DNA from: Burkholderia vietnamiensis LMG 10929
GTDB taxonomy: Bacteria > Pseudomonadota > Gammaproteobacteria > Burkholderiales > Burkholderiaceae
NCBI RefSeq assembly: GCF_000959445.1
Contig: NZ_CP009631.1
Span: 1 to 64,000 of the forward strand
DNA: 64,000 bases
Direction of reading: 5' to 3'
Every line of letters starts with the position of its first letter. Position 1 is the first letter of the stretch. This document shows, one piece after another, positions 47,022 to 57,110 of the stretch. The translations under genes and the position numbers were made by a program. The notes under the pieces were generated by a model. That model worked only from the letters and a program-made list of their open reading frames with translations, did not search any database and had not been told where the DNA came from.

Positions 47022-47759
47022 ATGCGTTTCGACGACTCCGCCATCGCCGCGGTCTACCGGGCCATTTTCGAACGGCGCGACATGCGTCACTTCACGTCGG
47101 CGCCGGTCGATCCGGCCACGCTCGCGCGACTGCTGCGCGCGGCCCATCACGCGCCGAGCGTCGGATTCATGCAGCCGTGGCGCTTCATCCGCATCACCGA
47201 CGCCGCGCTGCGCACCGCGATTCACGGGCTGGTCGAGGCCGAGCGCCGCGCGACCGCCGACGCGCTCGGCGAGCGCCAGGACGAGTTCATGCGGCTGAAA
47301 GTCGAAGGCGTGCGCGAATGCGGCGAATTGCTGGTCGTCGCGCTCACCGACGATCGCGAGCGCCACGTGTTCGGCCGCCGCACGCTGCCGGAGATGGATC
47401 TCGCGTCCGCCGCCTGCGCGATCCAGAACATGTGGCTCGCCGCCCGTGCGGAGGGGCTGGGCATGGGCTGGGTGTCGCTGTTCGACGTCGACGCGCTGCG
47501 CACGCTCCTCGGCATGCCGGCCGGCGCGCAGCCGATCGCGGTGCTGTGCATCGGGCACGTCGACGCGTTCTACGCGCAGCCGATGCTCGAGCAGCAACGC
47601 TGGGCCGCACGGATGCCGATCGAAGCGTGCCTGTTCGAAAACACTTGGGACGCACCGGCGCAGGCGAACCCCAGCGCCGAATCGACGCCGACCCGCGACG
47701 GCGCGGCAACGCTGGAGCACGCCGCCGACGCGCCGCCGGACATGCTGCGCGGGCAATGA
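47022..47759 (+). CDS. bluB: 5,6-dimethylbenzimidazole synthase
   Basis: Flavin-destroying nitroreductase-fold enzyme that cuts FMNH2 with O2 to make DMB, the lower ligand of vitamin B12. The 245 residues show FERRDMRHFTSAPVDPATLARLLRAAHHAPSVGFMQPWRFI, the BluB start, and MGWVSLFDVDALRTLLGMPAGA. The enzyme part ends near residue 212 (PIEACLFENTW). The remaining 33 residues are unlike the family, and their last eight (PPDMLRGQ) belong to a repeat that continues past the stop. No cobalamin riboswitch was seen upstream. Confidence 0.92.
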   Translation: MRFDDSAIAAVYRAIFERRDMRHFTSAPVDPATLARLLRAAHHAPSVGFMQPWRFIRITDAALRTAIHGLVEAERRATADALGERQDEFMRLKVEGVRECGELLVVALTDDRERHVFGRRTLPEMDLASAACAIQNMWLAARAEGLGMGWVSLFDVDALRTLLGMPAGAQPIAVLCIGHVDAFYAQPMLEQQRWAARMPIEACLFENTWDAPAQANPSAESTPTRDGAATLEHAADAPPDMLRGQ

Positions 47760-48070
47760 CCACCGCTCCGGCGTGGGCGCCGAGCGCGGCGGCGCCGGGC
47801 ATCGCTACATCGCTACATCGGGCTGCGCCGCTGCGATCGCACCCGTCGAAGTCCCGCCACCGTGGCGGTGCGTCAGCTCCGCCGGACATGTCGCGCGAGC
47901 AATGATCGCCCTACCGGCGTGGGCACCGAGCGCGGCGGCGTCGGGCATTGCGGAAGTGCGACGTCTTCCGGCGCCGCCGCAATCGCGCCCATCGAAATCC
48001 CTACCGTAGCGTGACGTCGGCCGCCCCAGCATGGCCCGCGAAACAATACGTTCCGGCCCCGAGCGTCCGG
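47735..48070. repeat. decaying tandem copies of the bluB 3' end
   Basis: The segment holding GCCGGACATG, the bluB stop region and following GGCGTGGGC.CCGAGCGCGGCGGCG recurs at 47881 (146 bases on) and, much degraded, at about 48023. Similarity between the first two copies is roughly three-quarters by eye. The rest of this gap (to 48168) carries no gene and presumably the promoter of the next MFS gene. Confidence 0.8.
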
Positions 48071-48168
48071 GTTTTCTCTCACGTAGAATCGCGGCTGACG
48101 TCCCCGCCCCGCCGTCGTGCGCATCCCGCGCCGAATCCCGGCCGCGGCTCTTTCCCTGACCCATCGCG

Positions 48169-49338
48169 ATGCCCTTGCCCCTTTTCGCCCTCGCCGTCGC
48201 CGCATTTGGAATCGGTACCACCGAATTCGTGATCATGGGGCTGCTGCCGAACGTCGCGCGCGACCTCGGCGTGTCGATCCCGGCTGCCGGGATGCTCGTG
48301 TCGGGCTACGCGCTCGGCGTGACGATCGGCGCGCCGATCCTCGCGGTCGTCACCGCGAAGATGCCGCGCAAGCGCGCGCTGATGGGCCTGATCGGACTGT
48401 TCATCACCGGCAACCTGCTGTGCGCGCTCGCGCCCGGCTATGCGGTGTTGATGGCCGCGCGCGTGGTCACCGCGTTCTGTCACGGCGCGTTCTTCGGGAT
48501 CGGCTCGGTGGTCGCGAGCAGCCTCGTCGCGCCGAACCGGCGCGCGCAGGCGATCGCGCTGATGTTCACCGGCCTCACGCTCGCGAACGTGCTCGGCGTG
48601 CCGCTCGGCACCGCGCTCGGTCAGGCCTACGGCTGGCGCGCGACGTTCTGGGCCGTCACCGGCATCGGCATCGCGGCGGCGGCCGCGCTCGCCGTGTGCC
48701 TGCCGAAGCATCTCGCGATGCCCGACACCAGCATCACGCGCGAGTTCGGCGTGCTGCGGCACCCGCAGGTGCTGATGGTGCTCGGCATCAGCGTGTTGGC
48801 GTCCGCGAGCCTGTTCAGCGTGTTCACGTACATCACGCCGATCCTCGAGGACGTGACGCGCTTCTCGCCACACCAGGTCACCTACGTGCTGCTGCTGTTC
48901 GGGCTCGGCCTGACCGTCGGCGGCACGCTCGGCGGCCGGCTCGCGGACTGGCGCCGGATGCCGTCGCTGATCGCGACGCTCGCGCTGATCGGCATGGTGC
49001 TCGCGCTGTTTGCCGGCACGATGCACGTGCCGTTCGCGGCGCTGGCGACGATCTTCGTATGGGGCGTGCTCGCGTTCGCGATCGTGCCCCCGCTGCAGAT
49101 CCTGATCGTCGACCGCGCGAGCGATGCGCCGAACCTCGCGTCGACGCTCAATCAGGGCGCGTTCAACCTCGGCAACGCGACCGGCGCATGGCTCGGCGGC
49201 GCGGCGATCGGCGCCGGCGTGCCGCTCGTGAGCCTGCCGTGGGTCGGCGTCGCGATGGCGGTCGCGGCGCTCGCGCTCACGCTGTGGTCGGCGTCGCTCG
49301 AACGCCGTCCGGCCCGCGCGCCCGCCGGGTACGTGTGA
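48169..49338 (+). CDS. MFS transporter, AraJ/sugar-efflux (DHA1) type
   Basis: Inner-membrane exporter of 389 residues and 12 helices. The N-terminus LPLFALAVAAFGIGTTEFVIMGLLPNVARDLGVSIPAAG is the marker of the AraJ/YdhP group, and AKMPRKRAL is motif A. These export arabinose, chloramphenicol, purine nucleosides or similar. The substrate is not readable from sequence. A second MFS gene follows 118 bases later. Confidence 0.9.
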   Translation: MPLPLFALAVAAFGIGTTEFVIMGLLPNVARDLGVSIPAAGMLVSGYALGVTIGAPILAVVTAKMPRKRALMGLIGLFITGNLLCALAPGYAVLMAARVVTAFCHGAFFGIGSVVASSLVAPNRRAQAIALMFTGLTLANVLGVPLGTALGQAYGWRATFWAVTGIGIAAAAALAVCLPKHLAMPDTSITREFGVLRHPQVLMVLGISVLASASLFSVFTYITPILEDVTRFSPHQVTYVLLLFGLGLTVGGTLGGRLADWRRMPSLIATLALIGMVLALFAGTMHVPFAALATIFVWGVLAFAIVPPLQILIVDRASDAPNLASTLNQGAFNLGNATGAWLGGAAIGAGVPLVSLPWVGVAMAVAALALTLWSASLERRPARAPAGYV

Positions 49339-49456
49339 CGCCATGACGCGCGACGCGGCGCCCGCACGGCGCCGCCGCATTGCGTTTCGCGCGCAACCAT
49401 GCGCGCATGACGGCCTTCATGGACCTTTCAAGGTCCGCGGTGTAGCATCCGGCCCG

Positions 49457-50617
49457 ATGAAAAACGTTCTCTCCCGCGATTTCGTCGCGCTGATCCTGAG
49501 CGTCGCGGTGGTCGGGCTCGGCACCGGCGCGACGCTGCCGCTCACCGCCCTCGCATTGACCGAAGCTGGCCACGGCACCAACGTGGTCGGCATGCTGACC
49601 GCCGCGCAGGCGCTCGGCGGCCTCGCGATCGTCCCGTTCGTCACCGCGCTGGCGCGGCGCCTGGGCGCACGCCGCGCGATCGTCGTGTCGGTCGTGCTGC
49701 TCGCCGCGGCCACCGCGCTGATGCAGTTCACGTCGAACCTGATCGTATGGGGCGTGTTGCGCGTATTGTGCGGCGCGGCGCTAATGCTGCTGTTCACGAT
49801 CGGCGAAGCGTGGGTCAACCAGCTCGCCGACGATTCGACGCGCGGCCGCGTGGTCGCGATCTATGCGACCAATTTCACGCTGTTCCAGATGGCCGGGCCC
49901 GTGCTGGTCAGCCAGATCGCGGGCGCCACCGGCATCCGCTTCGCGCTGTGCGGCGCGCTGTTCCTGCTTGCATTGCCGACGCTCGCGACGATCCGGCGCG
50001 CGCCGCTGGCCGGCGACGACGCGCGCCAGGCCGCCCACGACAGCTGGCTCGCGGTGCTGCCGCGCATGCCCGCGCTGATCATCGGCACCGGTTTCTTCGC
50101 GCTGTTCGACACGCTCGCGCTGTCGCTGCTGCCGCTCTACGCGATGGACCACGGCGTCGCGAGCGCGACCGCGGTGCTGCTCGCGTCGATCATGCTGTGC
50201 GGCGACACCGCGATGCAGTTCCCGATCGGCTGGCTCGCCGACAAGCTCGGTCGCGAGCGCGTGCATCTCGGCGCCGGCTGCATCGTGCTCGCCGGCCTGC
50301 CGCTGCTGCCGTTGGTGATCGCGAACCCGTGGCTGTGCTGGCCGTTGCTGTTCGTGCTCGGCGCGGCGGCCGGCAGCATCTACACGCTGTCGCTGGTCGC
50401 ATGCGGCGAGCGCTTCCGCGGCGCGGCGCTCGTCACCGCGAGCTCGCTCGTCTCGGCATCGTGGAGCGCCGCGAGCTTCGGCGGGCCGCTCGTCGCCGGC
50501 GCGTTGATGGAACAACTCGGCAGCAATGCGCTGATCGGCGTGCTGGTCGGCTGCGTCGCGGCGTTCGTCGCGGCCGCGTTGTGGGAACGACGCGCGGCGT
50601 TGCGGCGCGCGATCTGA
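49457..50617 (+). CDS. MFS transporter (YcaD/DHA1-like)
   Basis: A 386-residue, 12-helix transporter. The N-terminus FVALILSVAVVGLGTGATLPLTALALTEAGHGTNVVGML and GEAWVNQLADDSTRGRVVAIYA match the YcaD-like group. Motif A appears as TALARRLGARRAIV and again as WLADKLGRERVHL in the second half. The ATG at 49457 gives a proper first helix; an upstream in-frame ATG adds an Arg-rich leader unlike the family. Confidence 0.88.
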   Translation: MKNVLSRDFVALILSVAVVGLGTGATLPLTALALTEAGHGTNVVGMLTAAQALGGLAIVPFVTALARRLGARRAIVVSVVLLAAATALMQFTSNLIVWGVLRVLCGAALMLLFTIGEAWVNQLADDSTRGRVVAIYATNFTLFQMAGPVLVSQIAGATGIRFALCGALFLLALPTLATIRRAPLAGDDARQAAHDSWLAVLPRMPALIIGTGFFALFDTLALSLLPLYAMDHGVASATAVLLASIMLCGDTAMQFPIGWLADKLGRERVHLGAGCIVLAGLPLLPLVIANPWLCWPLLFVLGAAAGSIYTLSLVACGERFRGAALVTASSLVSASWSAASFGGPLVAGALMEQLGSNALIGVLVGCVAAFVAAALWERRAALRRAI

Positions 50618-50834
50618 CGCGGCGGCCGGCGGACGGCCTCGATGTTCACACGCGGCGCCGCGGGCGCGACGTCGAACGCGCACGGTTCGCGGTTCGTGAC
50701 CGGCGATCCGTGATCCGTGATCCGTGACTCGTGGCGCGTGGCCCTTGGCCCTTGGCCCGCAATCCGCGACCTGCGATCCGTGACCCGTGGCCAGCGACAC
50801 ATACTCAGCGCCCCACCCCTCCCGCCTCCGTCAA
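50618..50834. repeat. intergenic region with 7-bp stutter repeats
   Basis: Four adjoining heptamers (GATCCGT three times, then GACTCGT) at about 50705-50732 are followed by looser words built on CGTGGCC, TTGGCCC and ATCCGTGACC to about 50793. No gene is present between the MFS stop and the convergent fahA terminator. Confidence 0.75.
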
Positions 50835-50873
50835 CGAAAACGAAAACGAAACCGGCCCGCATCAAGCGGGCCG
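50834..50873 (-). terminator. intrinsic terminator of the aromatic-degradation operon
   Basis: An 8-bp stem CGGCCCGC / GCGGGCCG with loop ATCAA (50853-50873), followed on the minus strand by GGTTTCGTTTTCGTTTTCG. It lies 45 bases after the fahA stop. Confidence 0.88.
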
Positions 50874-50917
50874 CCATGCCGTTCCGGACTGCGCGCGACC
50901 CGTCGCGCGGCAATCCG

Positions 50918-52222
50918 CTACGCGCTACGCGCCGGCAGGATCTTCCCCGTACACGTCCCGAAGCCGACGCGATAGCCATCGCCCTCGCACCAGCCCGCGA
51001 GCGTCAGCTCGTCGCCGTCCTCGATGAACGTGCGGCTGCCGCCGCCCTTCAGCACGAGCGGCTCCTTGCCGTTCCACGTCAGCTCGAGCAGGCTGCCGAA
51101 CGAGTCGCGCGTCGGCCCGCTGATCGTGCCCGAACCCATCAGGTCCCCCACGCGCGTATTGCAGCCCGCGACCGTGTGATGCGCGAGTTGCTGCGCCATC
51201 GTCCAGTACATGTGCCGGAAGTTGGTGCGGCAGATCGACGTCGGCTCGGCGGCGCCGTCCGCCCGCAGCGTGACTTCGAGCGCGATGTCGAACGCATGCT
51301 TGCCCGCGTGCCGCAGATACGGCAGCGGCTGCGGCGCCTGCTCGGGCTGCGCGACGCGGAACGGTTCGAGCGCGTCAAGCGTGACGATCCACGGCGAGAT
51401 CGTCGTCGCGAAGGTCTTCGCGTTGAACGGGCCGAGCGGCACGTATTCCCACTGCTGGATGTCGCGCGCGCTCCAGTCGTTCAACAGCACCATCCCGAAG
51501 ATGTGCGCTTCGGCATCCTCGCAGGCGATCGGCTCGCCGAGCGCATTGCCCCGCCCGACGATGAAGCCCGTCTCGAGTTCGATGTCGAGCTTGCGGCACG
51601 CGCCGAACACCGGACGCTCCTGCTCGGGCAGCTTCAGCTGCCCGTTCGGCCGCCGCACCGGCGTGCCGCTCACGACCACCGATGACGCGCGGCCGTTGTA
51701 GCCGATCGGCATCTCCGACCAGTTCGGCAGCAGCGCATTCTTCGGATCGCGGAACATCGAGCCGACGTTGGTCGCGTGCTCCTTCGACGAATAGAAATCG
51801 GTGTAGCCGGGAATGTCGACCGGCAGATGCAGCGTCGCGTCGCGCTGCGCGACGAGCACGCGCGCACGCAACGCCGCGTCGTCGCGGAGCCGCGCAGCGT
51901 CGCGCGCGAACAGCTCGGACAGCTGAATGCGCACGCTGCGCCACGCATCGCGGCCGAGCGCGATGAACGCGTTGAGCGTCGGCTCGGCGAACACGTCGGC
52001 GCCGGCCGGCACCGTCACGAGGCCCGCACGCGCGAGCGCGGCGAGGTCGACGATCCGGTCGCCGAGCGCCACGCCCGCGCGGCGCGCCGGCTGCGCCGCG
52101 TCGCTGAAGATGCCGAACGGCAGGTTCTGGATCGGGAAATCGCAGGCGGGATCGTTCGCCGTGTCGACCCAGCTCTTGCGAGCCGGGTCGAGCGTCGCAC
52201 GCCAGTCTCGGGTGTCGCTCAT
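50918..52222 (-). CDS. fahA: fumarylacetoacetase
   Basis: Last step of homogentisate breakdown, giving fumarate and acetoacetate. The 434-residue protein has the SH3-like N-terminal domain with PFGIFS and [15 protein letters not shown]. The FAH fold carries [38 protein letters not shown] and [21 protein letters not shown], which include the metal ligands and catalytic His. It starts in an ATGA overlap with hmgA. Maleylacetoacetate isomerase is not in this cluster. Confidence 0.96.
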   Translation of the reverse strand: MSDTRDWRATLDPARKSWVDTANDPACDFPIQNLPFGIFSDAAQPARRAGVALGDRIVDLAALARAGLVTVPAGADVFAEPTLNAFIALGRDAWRSVRIQLSELFARDAARLRDDAALRARVLVAQRDATLHLPVDIPGYTDFYSSKEHATNVGSMFRDPKNALLPNWSEMPIGYNGRASSVVVSGTPVRRPNGQLKLPEQERPVFGACRKLDIELETGFIVGRGNALGEPIACEDAEAHIFGMVLLNDWSARDIQQWEYVPLGPFNAKTFATTISPWIVTLDALEPFRVAQPEQAPQPLPYLRHAGKHAFDIALEVTLRADGAAEPTSICRTNFRHMYWTMAQQLAHHTVAGCNTRVGDLMGSGTISGPTRDSFGSLLELTWNGKEPLVLKGGGSRTFIEDGDELTLAGWCEGDGYRVGFGTCTGKILPARSA

Positions 52223-53553
52223 CGTTGCTCCGGGTTGAAGTGTTTCTCGATGCGTTGCCAGCATTCGAAGTAGTCGGCCTGCAGCTGCGCGGTGTCGAGC
52301 GCGTAGCGGGTCGGCCGGATCAGCGTGCGGGTTTCGAACATGAACGCCATCGTCGCGTCGACCTTGTGCGGGCGAGTCGTGTCGATCGCCGACGCCTTCT
52401 CGAACGTATCGGCGTCCGGCCCGTGACCGGACATGCAGTTGTGCAGGCTCGCGCCGCCCGGCACGAAGCCTTCGGCCTTCGCGTCGTACGCGCCGTGCAC
52501 GAGGCCCATGAACTCGCTCGCGACGTTGCGATGGAACCACGGCGGGCGGAACGTATCTTCGGCCGCGAGCCAGCGCGGCGGGAAGATCACGAAATCGATC
52601 GCGTCGACGCCCGGCGAATCGCTCTGCGACTGCAGCACGAGGAAGATCGACGGATCGGGATGGTCGTAGCTGATCGAGCCGATCGTGTTGAACAGCCGCA
52701 GGTCGTACTTGTACGGCGCGTAGTTACCGTGCCATGCGACGACGTCGAACGGCGAGTGGCCGATGTCCGCGCGCCACAGGCGCCCGTTCAGCTTCGCGAT
52801 CAGCTCGAACGCGCCTTCGCGGTCTTCGTACGCGGCCTGCGGCGTCAGGAAATCGCGCGGATTGGCGAGCCCGTTCGATCCGATCGGGCCGAGGTCGGGC
52901 AGGCGCAGCAGCGCGCCGAAGTTCTCGCAGATGTAGCCGCGCGCGTCGCCGTCGGGCAGCGCGACCGCGAAGCGCACGCCGCGCGGAATCACCGCGATCT
53001 CGGCCGGCTCGACGTCGAGCCGGCCGAACTCCGTCGCGATGAAGAGCCGCCCCTGCTGCGGCACGATCAGCAATTCGCCGTCGGCGCTGTAGAAGAAGCG
53101 GTCCTGCATCGAGCGGTTCGCCGCATACAGGTGGATCGCGCAACCGTTCATCGCGGCCGCCGAGCCGTTGCCGGCCATCGTCACGAGCCCTTCGACGAAA
53201 TCGGTCGGCTCGACCGGCATCGGCAGCGGGTCCCAGCGCAGCTGGTTCGGCGGCGTCGGCGGCACGTCGGCCGAGTCGCCGAACTCCGCGACGAGCCGCT
53301 GCCGCCCCGTGAACGGCTCGAACGGCCGGTGCACGGCGGCCGGCCGGATCCGGTACAGCCACGCGCGGCGGTTGTGGCCGCGCGGCGCGGTAAACGCGGT
53401 GCCCGACAGCTGCTCCGCATACAGCCCGTACGGCGCGCGCTGCGGCGAGTTGCGGCCGTGCGGCAGTGCGCCGGGCAGCGCCTCGGTCGCGAATTCGTTC
53501 CCGAAACCGCTCAGGTAGCCGGCGGTCGCCGGTTTCGACAGGTCAAGCGTCAT
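52219..53553 (-). CDS. hmgA: homogentisate 1,2-dioxygenase
   Basis: Ring-opening Fe(II) enzyme that turns homogentisate into maleylacetoacetate. The 444 residues are family length. Iron ligands lie in [20 protein letters not shown] (His, Glu) and the following [17 protein letters not shown] (His). The N-terminus [24 protein letters not shown] is diagnostic. Its loss would lead to brown pyomelanin. It is coupled to fahA and 15 bases after the transporter gene. Confidence 0.97.
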   Translation of the reverse strand: MTLDLSKPATAGYLSGFGNEFATEALPGALPHGRNSPQRAPYGLYAEQLSGTAFTAPRGHNRRAWLYRIRPAAVHRPFEPFTGRQRLVAEFGDSADVPPTPPNQLRWDPLPMPVEPTDFVEGLVTMAGNGSAAAMNGCAIHLYAANRSMQDRFFYSADGELLIVPQQGRLFIATEFGRLDVEPAEIAVIPRGVRFAVALPDGDARGYICENFGALLRLPDLGPIGSNGLANPRDFLTPQAAYEDREGAFELIAKLNGRLWRADIGHSPFDVVAWHGNYAPYKYDLRLFNTIGSISYDHPDPSIFLVLQSQSDSPGVDAIDFVIFPPRWLAAEDTFRPPWFHRNVASEFMGLVHGAYDAKAEGFVPGGASLHNCMSGHGPDADTFEKASAIDTTRPHKVDATMAFMFETRTLIRPTRYALDTAQLQADYFECWQRIEKHFNPEQR

Positions 53554-53568
53554 CGTTTCCTTTCTCCA

Positions 53569-54930
53569 TCAATTCATCGCGGCATTCGCCGCGTGCGCGC
53601 CGCCGCGCCGCGCGACGCCGGCCAGCCCGAGCACGAACAGCGCCGAGCACAGCACGGGCAGCGCGGCCGCATGGAACAGCGCGCCGTTGCTCCAGTTCAG
53701 CGCAATCAACTGGCCGCCGACGAGCGGCCCGAGCACCGAGCCGATCCGGCCGATGCCGAGGCTCCAGCCGATGCCGGTCGAGCGCAGCGACGTCGGGTAA
53801 TACTGGCCGGCCAGCGCATTGACGGCCGGCTGCCCGCCGACCACGCAGAAGCCGCCCGCGAACACGACGACCAGCAGCCACGGCAGCGCATGCGCGACCG
53901 AGCCGATCAGCCCCACCGACACGGCCGCGCACGCGAAGCACGCGAACAGCACGCGCACGAAGCCGTAGCGCTCGATGAACCAGCCGAGCGACAGCGTGCC
54001 GATCACGCCGCCCGTCTGCAGCACCGTGCCGACGATCACCGCCGTGCCGGGCGTATAGCCGGCGTCGCGCATCACGGTCGGCAGCCAGTTCGACAGGAAG
54101 TACAGGTCGATCAGGTTCATGAAGCTGATCGCCCACAGCAGCAGCGTGACCGGCAGGCGGCCGGCGCGGAACAGTTCGGCGACCGGTGCGCCGCTCGCCG
54201 CACGCTCGCGCACGACGAGCCGCGTGTCGGCATCGATGCCGGCGTGCGGCGCGAACCGCGCGAGCCAGTCGCGGGCCTGCGCGACGCGTCCTTTCAGGAC
54301 CAGAAACTGCAGCGACTCGGGCAGCCGCGCGAGCATCGCGATCGCCAGCACGAGCGGCACCGCGCCGCCGACGAAGAACACCGCGCGCCAGCCGAGCGCC
54401 GGAATCAGCGCCGCGCTGATGAAGCCGCCCAGCGCGGCGCCCAGCGTGAAGCCGCACGACACGATCATCATCCGCTTCACGCGGTGCGCAGCCGGGCTGA
54501 ACTCGCCGACCAGCGCCATCGCGTTCGGCATGATGCAGCCGAGGCCCAGGCCCGTGACGAAGCGCAGCGCGATCAGCACCGGGATCGAGCTCGCGAACGG
54601 GGTCGCGAGCATCGTCACCGCGAAGAACAGCGTCGAGCCGATCAGCACCGGCCGCCGGCCGATGCGGTCGGCCAGCACCGACAGCCCAAGCGCGCCGAGC
54701 AGCATGCCGAACAGGCTCGCGCTGAACACCGGCCCGAGCGCCTGCTTCGGCACATGCCACTCCGCGATCACGCTCGGCGCGACGTAGCCCATCGCCTGCG
54801 CGTCGAAGCCGTCGACCACCAGGCACAGGCCGCACAGCACCAGCAGCATCCAGTGAAAGCCCGGACGATGGGTGTCGTCGATCACGCGCTCGACTTCGAG
54901 CACGCGCGCGTTGGCCGGCGCCGCGCTCAT
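53569..54930 (-). CDS. MFS aromatic acid:H+ symporter (AAHS family)
   Basis: A 453-residue importer with 12 helices. The AAHS signature DGFDAQAMGYVAPSV in helix 1 carries the proton-coupling acids, and LADRIGRRPVLIG is motif A. Location between the hydroxylase pair and hmgA indicates uptake of the operon's aromatic substrate. The ATG overlaps the DUF2783 stop codon by two bases (ATGA). Confidence 0.92.
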   Translation of the reverse strand: MSAAPANARVLEVERVIDDTHRPGFHWMLLVLCGLCLVVDGFDAQAMGYVAPSVIAEWHVPKQALGPVFSASLFGMLLGALGLSVLADRIGRRPVLIGSTLFFAVTMLATPFASSIPVLIALRFVTGLGLGCIMPNAMALVGEFSPAAHRVKRMMIVSCGFTLGAALGGFISAALIPALGWRAVFFVGGAVPLVLAIAMLARLPESLQFLVLKGRVAQARDWLARFAPHAGIDADTRLVVRERAASGAPVAELFRAGRLPVTLLLWAISFMNLIDLYFLSNWLPTVMRDAGYTPGTAVIVGTVLQTGGVIGTLSLGWFIERYGFVRVLFACFACAAVSVGLIGSVAHALPWLLVVVFAGGFCVVGGQPAVNALAGQYYPTSLRSTGIGWSLGIGRIGSVLGPLVGGQLIALNWSNGALFHAAALPVLCSALFVLGLAGVARRGGAHAANAAMN

Positions 54931-55157
54931 TGCGCGACCTCGGCGTTCGGGTGCACGGGCGGATTCACGCCCTGGCGCGCGAGCGCCATCGCTTCGCGCA
55001 GCACGTCAGCGTCGCCGATCTGGTTCGCGAGCAGCAGGATCAGCTTCGCGTTGACGAGCTGGCTGTCGGCGTCCGACAAATCGCGATGCATGTCGATCAG
55101 CGCTTCGTAGAACGCGTCCGGGTCGGCCAGGCGCGGGCGGGTGTCGAGGGGGGGCAT
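54927..55157 (-). CDS. DUF2783 protein, probable small coupling component of the hydroxylase
   Basis: A 76-residue acidic helical protein beginning MPPLDTRPRLADPDAFYEALIDMHRDLSDADSQLVNAKLILLLANQIGD. It has no catalytic motif. Two-component 3-hydroxyphenylacetate 6-hydroxylases (MhaAB of Pseudomonas putida) need a flavoprotein of about 560 residues and a small partner of about this size, encoded next to each other. The position 40 bases after the flavoprotein gene supports a MhaB-like role. This is inference. Confidence 0.8.
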   Translation of the reverse strand: MPPLDTRPRLADPDAFYEALIDMHRDLSDADSQLVNAKLILLLANQIGDADVLREAMALARQGVNPPVHPNAEVAQ

Positions 55158-55197
55158 GTCGGGTGTCTCCGGTGTCGTTGTCGTGTTCGAGGCGGGT

Positions 55198-56874
55198 TCA
55201 GCATGCGCCGCTCGCACGGGCGAGTGCGTCGGCGATCGCGTGCCGGTCGAGCGTGCGCATGCGGGCGCACACGTGCTGGTCCGGGCGCAGCAGGTAGAAC
55301 GTGCCGGGCTGCGCGTCGTAGCGCTGCGCGGCGAGACCGTCGACGTCTTCGAGGACGGCGACGCCGGGCACCGCCTGCGCATGGCCGGCCGGCACGATCA
55401 GCACGGGCCGCACCGGCAGCGCGAGACCGTCGAGCGCCTGCGCGAGCGCGCCCGCATCGCCGGGCAGGCCGAACAGCACGCCCGCGAAGCCGTCGCCGAG
55501 ATGACGCAGCAGCCAGCCGGACGCCTGCTGCGCGCGCACCGGCGCGTCGGCCGCGACCGCGCCGGGACGCATCGCGCACGCGAACGCGTCGCCGGCGCGA
55601 TCGGGCGTATTCAGCGGCGAATCGGTCAGCACGGCCGGCACCGACAAACGGCCGCTGTTCACGAGCCGGCGCGCGAATTCGCAGTCGCGCGCGAGCTTCA
55701 GCGTCGCGTCGCGGAACACGCGCGACACCGCGCTCTTCGGCGTGATGAAGTCGGTCGAGCGCGTCGAGTTGCGGATGTTCTCGTCCGCGGCGAACTCGCG
55801 CTCGCTCGCATACGTGTCGAGCAGGCGCTCGGGCGCGCGGCCGTCGAGCACGAGCTGCAGCTTCCACGCGAGATTGTCGGCGTCCTGCACGCCGCTGTTC
55901 GCGCCGCGCGCGCCGAACGGCGACACGCCGTGCGCCGCGTCGCCCGCGAACAGCACGCGGCCGTGACGGAACGTATCCATCCGCTGGCAGCGGAACGTAT
56001 AGACGCTGACCCATTCGAGCTCGAATTCGGCGTCCGGCCCGAGCAGCGCGCGCACGCGCGGGATCACGCGCTCCGGCTGCTTCTCGGCGACCGGGTCGGC
56101 GTCCCAGCCGAGCTGGAAATCGATGCGCCACACGTTGTCCGGCTGACGGTGCAGCAGCACCGACTGGTTACGGTGGAACGGCGGATCGAACCAGAACCAG
56201 CGCTCGGTCGGGAATTCCGCCTTCATCTTCACGTCGGCGATCAGGAAGCGGTCCTTGAACGTGCGGCCGCGGCTTTCGAGCCCCATCGCCGCGCGCAGCG
56301 GGCTGCGCGAGCCGTCGGCCGCGATCACGTACTGCGCGCGCAGCGTCTCGATGCCTTCCGGCGTCTCGACGGTCAGCGCCGCGTGCTCGGCCGACTGCGC
56401 GACGCCCGTCACCTTGTGCTTCCAGCGGATCTCGAGGTTCGGCAGTTCGAACGCGCGCTCGGCCAGATAGCCTTCGACGTAGTACTGCTGCAGGTTGACG
56501 AACGCCGGGCGTGCGTGGCCCTGCTCGGGCAGCAGGTCGAACGCGTAAAGCTGCTCGTCCTGCAGGAACACCTTGCCGACGTGCCAGCTCACGCCCTTGT
56601 CCACGAAGCGCTCGCCGCAGCCGAGCCGGTCGAAGATCTCGAGCGTGCGCTTCGCGAAGCAGATCGCGCGCGAGCCGGTGGACAGCGTGTCGTCGTCGTC
56701 GAGCAGCACGACCGGCACGCCGCGCTGCGCCAGATCGATCGCGGCGGCCAGGCCCACCGGGCCCGCGCCCACCACGATCACCGGGTGAACGGCCGCATCG
56801 GCCTGCGCGGCCCGCGCCGCGCGCGGCCGGTAATCGAACTTCAGCGTCTGGTAATCGATGCTCATGGTCGCCAT
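55198..56874 (-). CDS. FAD-dependent aromatic hydroxylase, MhpA/MhaA-like
   Basis: Class A flavin monooxygenase of 558 residues. The dinucleotide motif VIVVGAGPVGLAAAIDLAQRGVPVVLLD is near residue 32, the DG motif is YVIAADGSRSPLR, and the second FAD motif is RVLFAGDAAHGVSPFGARGANSGVQDADNLAWKL. Family members hydroxylate phenolic rings using NAD(P)H and O2. Next to hmgA the product should be homogentisate, which makes 3-hydroxyphenylacetate the most likely substrate (MhaA). RBS GAGG precedes the ATG at 56874; a second ATG is three codons on. Confidence 0.88.
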   Translation of the reverse strand: MATMSIDYQTLKFDYRPRAARAAQADAAVHPVIVVGAGPVGLAAAIDLAQRGVPVVLLDDDDTLSTGSRAICFAKRTLEIFDRLGCGERFVDKGVSWHVGKVFLQDEQLYAFDLLPEQGHARPAFVNLQQYYVEGYLAERAFELPNLEIRWKHKVTGVAQSAEHAALTVETPEGIETLRAQYVIAADGSRSPLRAAMGLESRGRTFKDRFLIADVKMKAEFPTERWFWFDPPFHRNQSVLLHRQPDNVWRIDFQLGWDADPVAEKQPERVIPRVRALLGPDAEFELEWVSVYTFRCQRMDTFRHGRVLFAGDAAHGVSPFGARGANSGVQDADNLAWKLQLVLDGRAPERLLDTYASEREFAADENIRNSTRSTDFITPKSAVSRVFRDATLKLARDCEFARRLVNSGRLSVPAVLTDSPLNTPDRAGDAFACAMRPGAVAADAPVRAQQASGWLLRHLGDGFAGVLFGLPGDAGALAQALDGLALPVRPVLIVPAGHAQAVPGVAVLEDVDGLAAQRYDAQPGTFYLLRPDQHVCARMRTLDRHAIADALARASGAC

Positions 56875-57110
56875 CCGCTCCTCAGCCGCGCCGCACGTGC
56901 GCCGGCACGCGCGGCGCCGCCGCGCTTGTGCCGCCGTTCATGGCCGCCTTCGTGCCCGCCTTCAACCGCTCGCGCGGCCTGCCCTGCTCCATCCGCCTGC
57001 TGTCCACCGCCACGTCTCGCTCCTTGCTTCCTGGTTGATTCGGTTCGGGAAACGACGCCGCTGCCGGCGCCCGAACGCCGCTTTTCTTGATCGGCAACAA
57101 ATCTTTGGAT

